Below, piece after piece: positions 50,224 through 64,000 of a stretch of DNA of 64,000 nucleotides (its first letter is position 1; each line of letters begins with the position of its first letter). Made by a program: the position numbers and the translations under genes. Under the pieces are notes generated by a model. It was not told the DNA's origin. It saw nothing but the letters and a program-made list of their open reading frames with translations, and searched no databases. This DNA comes from Blasia pusilla (lineage: Eukaryota; Marchantiophyta; Marchantiopsida; Blasiales), in NCBI GenBank assembly GCA_050084515.1, contig CM114272.1:32116001-32180000 (forward strand), read 5' to 3'.

Positions 50224-50232
50224 TAGCAGCCA
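50224..50232 (+). promoter_or_regulatory. UAG-CAG-CCA readthrough-type stop, copy 2
   Basis: TAG CAG CCA occupies the same position as 17470 in copy 1, with the methyltransferase frame open before it and the RT frame (from 50233) in phase after it. A third instance in the duplicated piece is at 49531-49539. Confidence 0.65.
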
Positions 50233-52080
50233 ATGCCGTCATCCTCTCCCTCTAGTGTGCCAGTGGAGGAGACTTGGGAGCCATTACTTGGGCCCAAGCT
50301 TAGGGGAGGTGGGAAACAATGCTTGACACAATTCCTACGTGCTTATAGGAGTTGTTTTGCCTTTAGCATGAAGGAGTTGGGTGCTTTGGTTGGACCCGGT
50401 ATACGTATTGATTTGGCTAGTGATACGCCAATCTTCCGTCGTCCCTACCGATATAGTGATATGGAGAGGGACCTGATTCAGAGTAGGATGTTGGGCCTTT
50501 TGGAGGCTGGATTAGTGGAGTTTTCGCATTTGAGAGTATGCATCAGCCACTGTCATGCCTGCTAAAAAGGATATGCATGGCAACTACACGGATAGGCGGA
50601 TGTGTGGAGATTACCGTCCTCTCAATCGACATACCAAGGCTGATAGGTATGCCATGCCTACACATGAGGAGATCTTTGATGTGGTGGGACAGACAAAGAT
50701 TTTCAGTACTCTGGATCTCCGGACAGGGTACCATCAGTTGCCAATTCGGGAGAGTGACAAGGCCAAGACAACATTTTGGGGTGTCAACTCATATGGCAAG
50801 GATTGTTTGTACCAGTGGAAATTCTTACCCTTTGGGTTGAAGAATGCACCTGCCGAGTTTCAGAGAGTGATGGACAGGATCCTAACAGGGTTGGATTTTG
50901 TTCGGTGTTACATTGATGATATCTTGGTGTTCCGTAACACGGTGGAGGAGCATCAGATACATTTGCAGATGGTGTTTGAGCGGTTGAAAGCTCATGGTCT
51001 ACGTTTGCATCCAGGAAAGTGTAAGTTCTTCCATGAGGATGTTGAGTACTTGGGTCATGTGATCTATCCTGGTGGTTTGGGAGTTCAGCAAGCAAACGTG
51101 GAGGCTATTGCACTTATTCCGCGTCCGATAGATGTGAGTAGAGTTCGGGCATTCATGGGATGAACTACTATCAGAGGTATGTGAAGGGATTTAGTGCTAT
51201 GGCAAAGCCTTTGAACCAATTGCTGAAATCAGATCAAGAGTGGCACTGGGGAGATGATCAGGAGAGCGCTTTTGTGGAGCTCAAGGCCCAGTTGGTGGTG
51301 GCGCCTATCTTGAGGAGACCTATCAGAGGGCGCCCATTTCAGTTACACACTGATTGGAGTAGGTTGGGACTTGGAGCGGTGTTGACACAACATGATGATG
51401 AGCACATGGAGTTTGTGGTGGCCTATGCAAGTCGTTCGAATAATGCAGCGGAGTTGCGCTACAATTCATCTGAGGGAGAGTGCTTGGCAGTAGTGTGGGC
51501 TGTGGCACACTTTAGGTGTTATTTGTTTGGCACACAATTTACCCTTGTTACTGATCACCAACCGCTCAAGTGGTTGATGGAGTCTGACAAGCTTACAGGG
51601 AAGCTTGCACGATGGGCTCTTATCTTACAAGAGTATGACTTCTAGGTGGTACATAGACATGGAGTTGCCAACCTTGATGCTCATGGGTTGAGTAGGAACC
51701 CATGTACTAGCCAAGAGGATGCAACTGGGGCTAGATGGCATGGCGAGGTTGATAAGGAGATGGTGCCAGCTTGGCATGCATCCGCCTTTTTATGTTGGTT
51801 AGGGGTGGACTCTAGTATGGAGGACCACATGACATCTTACTCTAGTCAGAGGGTAGATAGCCAGCCTTCAGATCCTAAGGTTGGAGATGGTGGTACGGAT
51901 CAACATGATATTCATGATGATGCGTTGGTGTTGGAGTTCCTACGGACCAGTAGGATGCCAGGCATAGTGAGTGCCAAGGAGCGAGATCGTGTTCTTCAAC
52001 GTGCTAAGAGGTATCGATTGGAGGGAACACATATTCTCCGTGTGTGGGAGGATGGTAGAGTACGAGTAGTGCCGCATTAG
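50233..52080 (+). pseudogene. RT-RNase H of copy 2 (broken)
   Basis: The same motifs as copy 1 are present (FLPFGLKNAPAEF, YIDDILVF, VTDHQPLKWLM). Defects are an insertion near 50530, a 4-base loss near 51161, CAG to TAG at about 51643 and a stop at 52078-52080. The junction to integrase is better kept here, with HILRVWEDGRVRVVPH reading straight toward the zinc-binding domain. Confidence 0.92.
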
Positions 52081-52930
52081 GCTCAGAGAGAGCGCATTGT
52101 GTGACATGCCCATGAGGAGTTGGGACATTTTGGGGTAAAGTGTACGTATAGCTTACTCCTTGGTCAGTATTGGTGGCGTGGATGCATACTCAGGTGCAGC
52201 AGTTGGTGTGACGTTGTATGGTTTGTGACCGGGTGAGGGCATCATTCAATGCCCCTACACCACAGTTACACCCCTTGCCTATTATGGGGTTGGGTTACTG
52301 TTGGAGTGTGGACTTTGCGGGACCGTTACCGTTGACTGTACGACATCATGGATATGTGTTGGTGATGGTGGAGCACTTCTCCAAGTGGATTGAGTTGGTG
52401 GCATTACCTGACAAGGCAAGTGGGGGAACGGCATATGCGTTTCTTGATAGAGTGCTAAGTCATTTTGGTGCACCAGTTGAAGTGCTGACCGACCAGGGTA
52501 CAGAGTTTTAGGGTGAGTTTCAGGTCTTGTGTGACAAGGCATTGATTGATCATCAGACCACGTCTCGAGATCATGTAGATGCGGATGGTTTGGCTGAGCG
52601 TGTGTTTCAGACGGTGAAGAGGGCATTGCGCAAGTATGGCCTACAGAAGGGGAATCTTGGAGACTGGGATATTCAGTTGCCATGGTTAGCCATGGAGTAT
52701 AGGTTCAGTCGCCAAGCATCCTTGGATTCCTTCTCACCTTATTTTCTGTTATACGGCCGAGATCCAGACTTGCCCGCAATAATTCTTCGGGAGTCTAGTG
52801 AGGTGGTGAACCTTGATGACCCAAAGATGTGGATGAGAGTGTGTTCTCAGCGGGCAGAGCTCTTTCGGAGAGTTATGCCAACAACCTTTGAGAATCTTGC
52901 CATTTCTCAACGCACGGATACGTTGCGGTA
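52081..52930 (+). pseudogene. DDE integrase of copy 2 (broken, catalytic triad visible)
   Basis: After a broken HHCC region, the core shows WSVDFAGPLP (Asp codon 52311-52313), VLTDQGTEF (Asp 52491-52493) and DGLAERVFQ (Glu 52596-52598). About 34 residues separate the second Asp and the Glu, the DD35E arrangement of retroviral and gypsy integrases. A TAG at 52509 interrupts between the second Asp and the Glu. The GPY/F-like tail (YGRDPDLP) follows. This rules out a tyrosine recombinase as the integrating enzyme of this element. Confidence 0.88.
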
Positions 52931-52939
52931 TGCGACCAT

Positions 52940-53347
52940 TTGGGTGGAGGTTATCCACCATCGATTCGTAGGTTCCATGTGGAGGACTATGTCTATTTGC
53001 AGCAGATTGCACCGACAACGTTGGATGTGATGGTAGGCCGTACTATTTTACGAGTGCGCGAGGTGTTAGCTTCTAGAGTTCTCATGTTGGAGGGTCGTGA
53101 TGGAGTTGTTTGGAAGGACCATGTGTGTAATTTTGCGCCATGTCATCTTCCAAATGTGGATGGGACTGTTGACCCAAGCTTAGCCATGATACGTGCTAGC
53201 TTGAGGTGCATGTTGTGTGGGTCTGTTGGTAACGCAACCCGTATGTTGGTGTGTGATCGGTGTTCTAGGGGTTGGCACATGATGTGTTTGACTCCACGTA
53301 TGAATGTTATTCCTACAGGAAGGTGGGTTTGTCCTCGATGTACTTAG
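52940..53347 (+). pseudogene. Integrase C-terminal part and PHD finger, copy 2
   Basis: The frame ends with an intact C4HC3 PHD finger (53207-53341: CMLC, CDRC, WHMMC, CPRC) followed by Thr and stop, as in copy 1. A frameshift near 52970 separates it from the integrase core. Confidence 0.82.
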
Positions 53348-53520
53348 GAGAGGTAGATGACTTGATCTTTGCATGATATGGATTACAGATGTGCGACTAA
53401 CGATGGGGCAACCTAGCACCCGGCCTTCTGATTCGTGCACCCACGAAGGTGTATAGCATGTAGTAGATGTATAGGGCTACCTAGGAGTTAGAGGGACCTA
53501 ACCGCCAGTTAGGGGGCCGA

Positions 53521-53626
53521 TTTGTGGTACACTTGTGTTTGTGCATGCTATCGTCTATGTCATGTATGTATGTGAGTATGGTATGTCAGTGATGTATGTT
53601 GTATGACGATGTGGATTCGCACGACA
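53521..53626 (+). repeat. Terminal block B1, copy 2
   Basis: This is the 106-bp equivalent of 20754-20859, preceded by a purine-rich run and followed by GT and block A, giving GACAGTTGTC at the junction. Confidence 0.9.
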
Positions 53627-53628
53627 GT

Positions 53629-53996
53629 TGTCATGACCATACGGATTATGTTGTAGAGTATAGTGTGCTAGTAGAGGCCATACCTTATGTAGGGCCGTAG
53701 TGTATAGGTAGAGATGGGGTTTCATACATAGGGTTGGAGGTTACTTAGTTGAGGGTGACTTTTCCAGTAGGGCCCGCTCTTAGGTTGGAGGATATAGTGT
53801 GGAGTGCACTCAAAGAACAATTAGTCCTTTGAGTTGAGCCTGTTGCGTTGGGAGTTAGCATTGGTAGTGAGTAGAGCTCCTGGCTATGGTGGTTCCCACA
53901 AGCTTCGACTTGGATTCTCCCATCGTGGAGTGGATTTGGCTTGATTGTATGTGATTTTATACGTGTTTTATGACAGTAGGTCTTTCACGGATTTCA
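53629..53996 (+). repeat. Terminal block A2, copy 2
   Basis: Exactly 368 bp, TGTCATGACC to GATTTCA, more diverged than A1/A2 of copy 1 (for example the TATA region near 53790 is altered). Confidence 0.9.
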
Positions 53997-54101
53997 GTTT
54001 TGGTACACTTGTGTTTGTGGATGCTCTCGTCTATATTATGTAGGTATGTAAGTATGGTATGTCAGCGATGTATGTTGTATGACGATTTAGTTAGCACGAC
54101 A
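53997..54101 (+). repeat. Terminal block B2, copy 2
   Basis: This 105-bp B block ends GCACGACA and is followed by unrelated DNA. Its last 20 bases are more diverged than in the other B copies. Confidence 0.88.
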
Positions 54102-55707
54102 TGGTATTTTCAGTGGAGAATGAGGACAGTGCAGGGATGTTGGGGAGTGGTGGACCCATGGAGTTGGATCATTTGGATCTTCTGCAAAAGCCAATGGTGG
54201 TGAGAAGAGCGACACTCAAAAAGAGGACCTGAGAGGCTACCAAGCCAATGTTGAAATCTATTGTGCCTCTATTACAAGGTTGAGTTGATGTCACGTGAGA
54301 ACCCCTCTGTGGTTGTAGGTTATGGCAGCTTGCATGATGGTTTTTCTACTTTCCATGGATGTGACATTCCAGATAGGCATTCTGTTCTCAATTTGAGAGA
54401 GGTCTGGAAGAAGAAATATGTATTGCCATTTCCAAATATGGTTGACGATCCAGCGCAGATTTATGTTGGAGATGCCATTGATAGTGTAGTATTATGGCCA
54501 TCTTATCTTGTTATGCCTTCTCAGAAGTAGGGGCACCTTCGCTTTGTGTGTAGAATTTTTGAGTAAACCTTCCCTTTGACATCCCTCTCGAGTGTGGCGA
54601 TCTCCATATACTTGTAACTTTTGTACTCATAAGTAGAGGAACTTGATGTTTGTGTTTCAGTTTTGAGTGTGACAATTGAGATGTACTTGGATTTTCATGT
54701 CTCAATTTTGAGAATATCAGAGGGGAGTTTGCATTGAGAAGTAGATTTTGTGTTCTTCCATTGATGAGCATCATTCACTATAATTCAATAGGCATTCTTC
54801 TGACGTAAGAAAATAGTCCATTTCAGGATGTATGGATACATTTTGTAGCTTTCGACGTATGGCCACAATTGGATGTAAGAAACATTTGCTAGCTATATCT
54901 TTCAATAGATAAGGATTTTTTACTGTGAAAAACTGATCTGATCAGATGCTACAACATGGATAGGTTGGTACACGAGTAATATGCTTGTATGTTTTCACAC
55001 GATGTTGATAGCATTAGGACTGTAGAACACATACTTAATGTAATCTCCATTGCATGGATGTAAGAGAAGTAGTGATATGTGTAGGGAGGATAGGTAGGAA
55101 GAAGTAATTCATATTCATAGATACAAAATGCCAATTTCATGTACATATTTCTCTCATCAATAAAGCAATATGTCATACATAATTAGTGGTATAGACCATA
55201 TTTGGATATTTTTTGTCAGTGAATAGGATTGTAAATTACATGGACAAGTCATTTTAATGACTCCGTCATTCTTTTGTAACGCATGAAGTCATTATTTATT
55301 ACTCTGAGTAGTCACTCTTAATGACTCGCCTAGTCATTATTAATGACTCGTCTAGCCATTCTTAATGAATTGTCTAGTCATTCCTCATGACTCGTCTAGT
55401 CCTTCTTTATTTCTCGTCCAATCATTCTTTATGACTAGACAAGTCATTCTTTATGACTCGTCTAGTCATTTTTTATGACTTAACCTAGTCATAAAAAATG
55501 ACTAGGTGGAGTCATATATAGTTACTATGTTGAGTAACAAAAAAAAGACTCAGAGATGACTACCCTCGCTTTTAGTAACAACTTATATGACTAGAAGTAA
55601 TTTTTATTACTAGAGTCTGGTTAAGTAATTACTTAGTCATACATGTCGGGTTTGAGTAACATCTATTCATTTTTCTAAGTCATCCAGAGGGAGTTTTTGT
55701 ACTAGTG
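54102..55707 (+). mobile_element. 3' part of a CACTA transposon
   Basis: A coding relic (54261-54530) is followed by AT-rich DNA, then a dense cluster of AGTCAT/ATGACT words in both orientations (about 55250-55640). The stretch ends GTTTTTGTACTAGTG, the complement of a CACTA terminus (CACTAGTACAAAAAC). The 5' part is missing or displaced by copy 2 of the gypsy element. Confidence 0.55.
54261..54530 (+). pseudogene. CACTA-associated protein fragment
   Basis: The frame ends with QIYVGDAIDSVVLWPSYLV. It resembles the (T)VGDA-x-G-x-x-V-x-WP-x-x-L-(V/I) ending of proteins encoded by plant En/Spm-type elements. Preceding residues (GCDIPDRHSVLNLREVW) are compatible. It is recalled, not searched. 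The start is uncertain because upstream frames carry stops. Confidence 0.4.
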
Positions 55708-56490
55708 TCTAAAACCTGTGAAAATACACATCAGCAAGCTACACGGCTCTCAAGAGCACCAGCATGGGGCAACCTGCCCCCATACTCAATCCCTATAAAA
55801 AAATTGGGCAACACTTCCGTGCACCACTCTTCCACACGAAAAATTGGCAAAGGAAACATCAAAAGTAAGCGACTCTTGCTCCGGTGAGCACTCCCATGAA
55901 CCCCTGCACGGGGAGTACGATCCCCAACCTACAAAATCAGCGAGCTCCCCCATGAAGCTCTCTCCCTCACTCATTCTCTCTTTGTAAATCAAGTAGATCC
56001 AATCTCTCTCAACACCATAGCTCTCAAATGTGTGCACTCTCTCTCAATGTCAAACCAAACCCACTCTCCTAATGAGAGGCTTGGGTTACACTCACAAGGC
56101 AAGGGACTATAGCTATGCCGCCTCATGCCAAGAGGTTCAACAAATAGAGAATGAGCTCTCAAGCTCTCTCCTTGAGGTATACCCACTGCCCTTTCCCAAG
56201 CTCTCTCCTCGATAACCTATGCTCGCATGTCATCTCCTTGCCTCTTGACCTACTGTAGCGAGTCAAGGGACAATTACCAAAGTGGAAAGTCAACTCTACC
56301 AAATATGGAAATTTACCCAAAATAGTAAGTTTCTCTATATGGCTCCAAATGAGCCGAAACGAAGGGGAAACCTACTCTCTCAGGTTTCCCAAGACCTTAG
56401 TAGGTCATCTTCGACCGCCTAAGCGTGTCCTCCTCTACTTGCAAAGGTGATCTACCAGATCTCTCCGATCTATCCTAAAAAGTCGTGACA
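55706..56490 (-). repeat. LTR of a decayed minus-strand gypsy element
   Basis: Read on the minus strand it begins TGTCACGACT at 56490, next to the element's internal region, and ends TTTTAGACA at 55706 (TGTC...GACA). Bases 56141-56490 match 1-352. It is rich in ctctct words. The exact 3' end overlaps the CACTA terminus at 55707 and is therefore uncertain. Confidence 0.6.
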
Positions 56491-57500
56491 CGAGCTTTAG
56501 TTGGTCACAAGTCATGGATTTAGTATCTCCACGTACTGATGCATATGCTTTCCTTGGATTAATTCAAGTCTTCTAGCTCTTATGGAGTGCGCTCTAAATT
56601 TTTCTTTGTAATCTAAGTTGCTTCCTTCACACGGTGGCCCTTCGATTTGACCAAGTACTTGTACTTTTTGGCCGTAAGCCTCGAATGGAAGATGGGCTTC
56701 ACCTCAAACTTAGGTTCATCTTGGATGATCACCGATTGGGTTTCAAGACTTTTCGTTGCTTGGGACAAATATTATCTTTTTAAATAAATTCTTCAAAAAA
56801 GACGTATAAAAGGCCTTATGGATCTTCAAAGCCTCTAGTAGCTCTAATGTGTAATCCTCGTAAAAAGACTCAAATAAGTTGGCCTTGACCACATATAGTC
56901 TAACATGCTCGGTAGCAAAATTTGAAGAAAAATCTTCTGGATGAGTTAGATTTTTTTCCCACTAAACTACACTTGTTCTCCCACTTGGAATCTCACATGA
57001 TGCCCACTTTTGTTAACTTGCTTCATGTATCTTAGCTAAGCCTTCATAAGACACTCTCTTACTAGTTTTTCACATTCTTCCCTCTCCATTAAGAAACCAT
57101 CCATGATTTCTTTCCAAGTTTGTGCTAATGTTGAACCTTCCTTCGTAAGGGCCAAGTCAAGAGGCTCTTCTGGATCACGTCAAAAAGCCAAAAGAAAAAG
57201 AGACTCCTTGATTGTAGAATGTTTGGTCAAGTTGTAGAAATACTAAATCATGCTTAGCCACTTTACCCAATTTTTTATTGTACAATTACACACTTCCTTA
57301 CGTGTTGATTCACGACATAGTTTACTCTCTCCATTTGTCCATCTGTTTGAGGATGAAAAGTTGTGGTTAAGCTCAACTTAGTCCTCAACATTCTCAACAA
57401 AAGTTTCCAAAATATATTGATGAAATTGGGGTCTCAATCTGAAATAATACTCCTTGGTAACCCATGGTTATATTCATGTATAAAAAAGCTCTTATGCAAT
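56491..57500 (-). pseudogene. Decayed Ty3/gypsy integrase region
   Basis: On the minus strand at about 57480-57300 the sequence reads HGLPRSIISD, stop, DPNFI, then FHPQTDGQMERVNYVV, the region from the second Asp to the Glu of gypsy integrase. The TGA probably replaces an Arg codon (CGA). Further down (57.15-56.6 kb), degraded segments match the post-integrase part (VEFQVG-like, EHVRLYVVKANLFES), with many stops. This element is unrelated in detail to the methyltransferase family. Confidence 0.8.
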
Positions 57501-59781
57501 TTTTCTTTGGGATTTCTAATATGAGGTTTAAATATGGAAGGAATCGCATTGCTTATTAATGAGACTTTACAATACCTTGATGCAAGGTGATTTATTATTA
57601 TTTTCTTTATTACATACCAAAAATTTCATACTAATACCTTGATGAAAGGTAACCTTTTTTGTTTTTGAATTACAACCTAAGAATTTCATACTACATGTTT
57701 GTATCCTCGTGAGCTAATTTTTTTCTTCGACTATTATTGTAGGGGTATCTCTTCTTCTAAAGCATGTTAGAGACTACTCAAGTTTAGTTTCATAATGAGA
57801 TATTGAGTATTATGAGATTGGTAATGCACCCGTTCGATGCACAAATGTAGTTTTGTATATCATGATCACAAGTAGAAGTTCTCGCAAGAAACAAAGAAAC
57901 CACTGTTATAAAATGGTTTGCTATAAATCATATGGATCCTTTGACTCAAGGTTATTTATATCTTAAATTCCCCTCTTTCTATTCTTGGAGGAGTAAAAAA
58001 TGGTGTTGCAAAGTTCATGATCATAATTATTAGATTCAACCCATTGGACATTTCTATCTCATGATCACCCAACTAGATAAATTATATCACAACCATCAAT
58101 CCATTCTCTCCTTCCAATCTATGTTTCCAAATTCAATTTATCTTCCATTCATTTCCTAAAATTCTATGAAGAAAAGGGGACTTCTTGATCTCCCATCAAG
58201 TGTCATTGTCATTAACACATCCTTATTGGAACACTTGCAAGATCAAGGAAAGCATATTTCTTTCTTTCTTGACATGCTTGAACCTATATATCATTTAGAC
58301 ACTTTTATGTCATATTATTTTGGAAAAGAGGAGTGCGTGCACCATTGGGGTGAATTATTTGAAGAAGTCCTTTTTATGAGGCTCCCTCAAATGAAGGCCA
58401 ACATATTTTTGTGATATTGTACATGACGAGATCCAAAATATTCTTGATTGCGCTCCACCAACCCTTAAGGTATTCTTCATTAATTTCCCTAGTAAAACTA
58501 GTAAGACCTTTTTGTACAATCTCCTTCTTGCCAGTGTATGTTTTAGGGTAGGTATCGGTTTGGTTGTTGCCTCCTCAAGGATTGCAAAGTTGTATCTTAT
58601 GGGGAAAAACTTAATGTCTTTAGTGGAGATTTTCACCAAGTTCTAATCATTATTCATTGTGATCAATGGGCACAAGTGGTTCCAACCCCAATAAAGAGAT
58701 CCAACTCATGGTCTCACGTGACCTTGATACTTACAACCAACATGAGAGTGCAATCTTTGGGAGGTGCTATGCATCATAACTCATGATCAGATATTTTTTT
58801 CTGATTGGTTGTTGAGAGAAGGTATTGTCGTGCATCACCTTCATTTAGGAGAAGATCTCATTACCACTTGATAAGACATGTAATATATACAGATAAGATA
58901 ACATATCTTATTGATACTATATATGGGAACCATATGGAAAAGTTTCATGAAATTAATTTGAAGGGATACTACTCTTTGGACTCCATGAAAAAAAAGATGA
59001 TGATGACAATAATATTGAAGTAATGTCCCAATGCAACGGAGAGGTACAATTTATCCATTTATACTTCTTTTCCATTCTCATTTCTTTAATGTCTTATGTT
59101 ATCTTATTACCAATATTCCTACACATGTTACATATGTAGGAACACACATTTCTAAGCCATTACTCTATCCTTAATGAAGGTATGAGTCATATCTATCCTA
59201 CTCAGTTCTTGAATACATGACTCCCTCCAAATTTGCCTCCACATCATCTTATCTTGAAAATTGGTGCTCCAATTATGTTCCGCATGAATATGAATGGTTC
59301 GGAGGGACATGCAAATATAACTCGAACAATTGTTCAGGGATTGTCATGAATAACTCTTGATCGAGAGATTATGACTTGAAAGAACATTGTGGATCAGATT
59401 TTTATTCCACGTATCCTTTAATTGTGCCTAATTCTGGTTTACCATGTGCTTTTATGAAGACTTCAATTCTATGTTGGGTTGGCTTTTGTTAGGATTATCG
59501 ATAAGTCCCAAGGCCAAATCTTTCACATGGAAAATTATACTTTTCCTCATTCAGATTCCATGAGAAAGTGATGTTTATAAGTTCTTACACCCAATGTAAT
59601 TTATAAAGAAAATCTTACGTAATATTTAGTGTAGATTTACCATGTGAGTTGGTATCCATACGATACACATATGTATAATTTTGAATTACTCATCCAAAAT
59701 GATCGTATTGACTTAAACAACTAACGTATTTGTTGTTACATGATATCTCTAAATGAAGAAGCACTCTCCAATAACAATAAA
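57501..59781. other. AT-rich intergenic DNA
   Basis: No recognisable gene. Frames at 58166-58414 and 58805-59023 are short and unidentified. Two similar phrases around 57550-57690 (ataccttgatg(c/a)aaggt followed by t-rich and acc(a/t)a(a/g)aatttcatacta) form a diverged direct repeat about 75 bp apart. Confidence 0.4.
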
Positions 59782-59980
59782 CCAGTAAGGTGCCTACGCG
59801 ATGATGGAAAATAAAAAATTGTTTGAGAAGTTTTTGCTAGTGTCCGTGAAAGGAATAATGATCTTATGCACAATTTTTTTTTTAATTCTTACTATCGTAA
59901 CATGTGAAACATTTTTTTCCACCGCCAAACATAAGATGTTTGCAAATCAAAAAACCACTCTCCAATGATAATATAAATGA
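59782..59980 (-). mobile_element. Small Helitron nested in another Helitron 5' end
   Basis: On the minus strand it starts A|TCATTTATATTATCATTGGAGAG (59980) and ends GGCACCTTACTGG|T (59782), so it sits between A and T as Helitrons do. The ends match the element at 31898-32128. The sequence right after it on the minus strand (TTTATTGTTATTGGAGAGTGC) is again a Helitron 5' end, so this copy inserted into an older one. Confidence 0.65.
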
Positions 59981-59989
59981 TAGTATAAA

Positions 59990-61475
59990 TTACTCTAATA
60001 ATATATTTAAAATACAAATATATTAGAGGCAACCGGTGACTTCCCTAAGCCTCATGTAACCCTGCTCTTGTAAACATAAGCTCGGCGACATTCCCTCTCC
60101 GGTCACAATCCGCCTTCCCTTTCATCCTCGAAGCCTTATCCCGAGAACTGTGTGGCAGTGCTGTTGCAAGCACGAAGAAAATGTGGGGCCAGCACGGTGC
60201 AACTCGAATCTGCAGAAATAGCCACTTCTCGTGTTCCCGGTGAAGTTTCCAATGTTAAGGTGAGGGCCTACACTACACCTGCACATCTCGCCCTTGATCC
60301 CTATCCCTCGTGTGCTTTCTGATAGATACTTTGGGAAGATGCCAATATTGTAGAAGTCGGAGCATACCACGGTTCCTCGATTATCTTTAAGGATGAGGCA
60401 GTTGATATTTACACCCCGTCTTGTGGTACTGCTTGACGCCTCGTGGCCTCATCCACCTGATGACTTTTTCCCATCTCCACACGCAATGGCATTGCGAGGG
60501 CATCATTTATCTTTGTACCATCGGTGCTGGAAAGCGTGGGGACACATGTCCGCTACGGATTCCGTCACCCGCAAAGCTTCAAGATGTGTCCTAGAACTGT
60601 TTTATCCTATTGCAGGCACATCAATGGACTCGGAAGAACGCAACACCTTCACTTGTCTTGTGCAGAACTGTCCGCGGGTTAGGAAGAAGACTGCACTCGT
60701 ACAGGTAATAATATCCTCTGATATAGAGTTAACAGCGTGATAGTTGTCAACAGATTTGTTGATGAGTCTCAACACGCTCGATATTTCAATAGGACCTTTC
60801 ACTTCATTCATCCATAAATTTAGATATGAAAAGAATTCGTGGAATCTTTATCTTCAGTTTCAGACTTTTACTGCACTCAGTCTTGTGCTCATTCCTCATC
60901 GTCACTCAATTCGAGTAGCACATGCACTGAGCCGGCAACTTTCAACGGTCTGACAGAATTGTTAGAGCGATTCTTCCATTTTTGGTTTTTCAAGATTACA
61001 ACAGTTAATCCCTCAACCATTAGGTGGATTGTCCCCGATGGTCCTAATGTCGTATTTGACATGAAAGACCTCCATCGTCATCTAGCGGAAGTGCAGAGGA
61101 GGTACAAGTCAAAACTACGGTAACGTTGGTCGACGATAACTTCCGTTTGGAGTTTGATTGGAACTTTCTTACAATTTGAACCAAAAAAAATACATCTTGA
61201 TTACAAGAAATGTTTTTGTGCACGCAGGACTCGATTACATTCTGTGCACTCTCTACCCTTTATGACCACAACTTCAGATACGGTAAGAATTGAAAGAGGA
61301 ACCATGCCATTTGTCTGGAAAAAATGTGCGAAATGAGCCTCATTCGAGACTCCATTGGGAAAAGGGGGGGGTTCAGGTCAGCACTTTAGACCTCCAATGT
61401 GATTGAGCTCGGCGGCTTACAAGAAATGGATATCATCATTTACCTATCTAATCAAAACAAGCGTGCGAGCTGTCT
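59990..61475. other. Region downstream of GAPA, possible unrecognised gene
   Basis: Composition is more gene-like than the AT-rich DNA to its left. A plus-strand segment 60622-60704 is flanked by an acceptor-like TATTGCAG and a donor GTAATA, and 60839-61123 carries an open frame with VNPSTIRWIVPDGPNVVFDM. A Cys-rich minus frame lies at 60122-60370. No family is recognised and no consistent gene model could be built. The GAPA 3' UTR lies at the right end. Confidence 0.3.
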
Positions 61476-63778
<2,303 letters not shown>

Positions 63779-64000
63779 GGATTCGAACGTCCGATTTCTG
63801 AACGTGTAAACTTCACAATGCCAGTCCGCTGCTTCTCCCCTGGCTCGTGATGGGGTGAATGGAGCTGCGGATCCCTCACTCTTCACTTGTGCAAGCTTAC
63901 TCCCGTTTTCTTCAAGTTGTACGGGGAGTCCGACGCTGGAGGGAAAAAGTTGGATCAGATAATACACAAGAGCCTCCGCGCGATGGGGGAACGTTCGTTC
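63779..64000 (-). promoter_or_regulatory. GAPA upstream region (partial)
   Basis: Only 222 bp before the start codon are in the window, so the promoter is incomplete. A GATAA word (63957-63961) of the kind found in light-responsive I-boxes is present, but one occurrence proves nothing. The 5' UTR should lie in this stretch. Confidence 0.35.

Larger units (their letters stand above)
49197..54101 (+). mobile_element. Ty3/gypsy methyltransferase element, copy 2 (5'-truncated, rearranged)
   Basis: Two segments make up this copy. 49197-49765 corresponds to 17133-17702 of copy 1 (methyltransferase tail, UAG, start of RT). At 49766 the sequence jumps back to the equivalent of 17008 and then runs on to the 3' end (54101). 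Gag, protease and most of the methyltransferase are missing. Many stops and frameshifts are present, but integrase and PHD parts are better preserved than in copy 1. It ends with the same B-A-B arrangement. The 5' boundary touches a CACTA terminus. Confidence 0.9.

Noticed and set aside
49197-54101. Copy 2 as a segmental duplication of copy 1
   Set aside because: Outer flanks differ on both sides, copy 2 has its own internal jump, and the A and B blocks differ between copies, so they are separate insertions of one family.
60393-61123. Plus-strand gene next to GAPA
   Set aside because: Plausible splice sites exist but no family is recognised and frames cannot be joined without guessing; it is kept only as an unexplained region.

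Overview
The window is nuclear DNA of a green plant (streptophyte). Four intron-bearing or transit-peptide-bearing genes for chloroplast proteins are recognisable, set in a repeat-rich, AT-leaning background with Ty3/gypsy, LINE, CACTA and Helitron remains. Introns are short to moderate (about 100-1,400 bp) with GT-AG borders. The lineage cannot be fixed from sequence alone. A retroelement carrying a DNMT3-like methyltransferase fits a non-angiosperm streptophyte (charophyte, bryophyte, lycophyte, fern or gymnosperm) better than a flowering plant, but that is inference.

Layout. 1-352: minus-strand gypsy LTR fragment. 2637-10255 (+): 14-exon HCF101, plastid Fe-S scaffold. 12394-21335 (+): a nearly complete Ty3/gypsy element (copy 1). 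21.3-27.2 kb: decayed LINE pieces and tandem duplications. 27607-27254 (-): petM, cytochrome b6f subunit. 31.9-32.5 kb: tiny Helitrons. 33258-36300 (+): four-exon LPA1/REP27-like (DUF3493) thylakoid protein gene. 38.6-43.9 kb: inverted repeats, a CACTA transposase relic, a (CT)131 microsatellite and a broken LINE. 48.6-55.7 kb: CACTA ends flanking a second, 5'-truncated copy of the gypsy element (copy 2, 49197-54101). 55706-57500 (-): another, decayed gypsy element whose LTR matches bases 1-352. 59782-59980 (-): a Helitron nested in a Helitron. 63778-61476 (-): five-exon GAPA.

The most interesting system is the gypsy element shared by 12.4-21.3 kb and 49.2-54.1 kb. Its order is gag (two CCHC knuckles) - aspartic protease - C5 DNA methyltransferase - RT - RNase H - DDE integrase - PHD finger. 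Between the methyltransferase and RT, every copy has an in-frame UAG in the context UAG-CAR-YYA, the tobamovirus-type leaky stop. The terminal repeats are not ordinary LTRs: copy 1 reads A - internal - B-A-B, and the B-A-B end is conserved in copy 2. A primer-binding site directly after the 5' A block pairs with the predicted start of the element's own mRNA, as in Tf1-type self-priming. Both copies are mutated, so intact relatives elsewhere in the genome are needed to prove the model.

All four host genes act in the chloroplast: HCF101 in Fe-S assembly for PSI, PetM in the b6f complex, the LPA1-like protein probably in PSII, and GAPA in the Calvin cycle. Spacing and mixed strands show no operon-like organisation.
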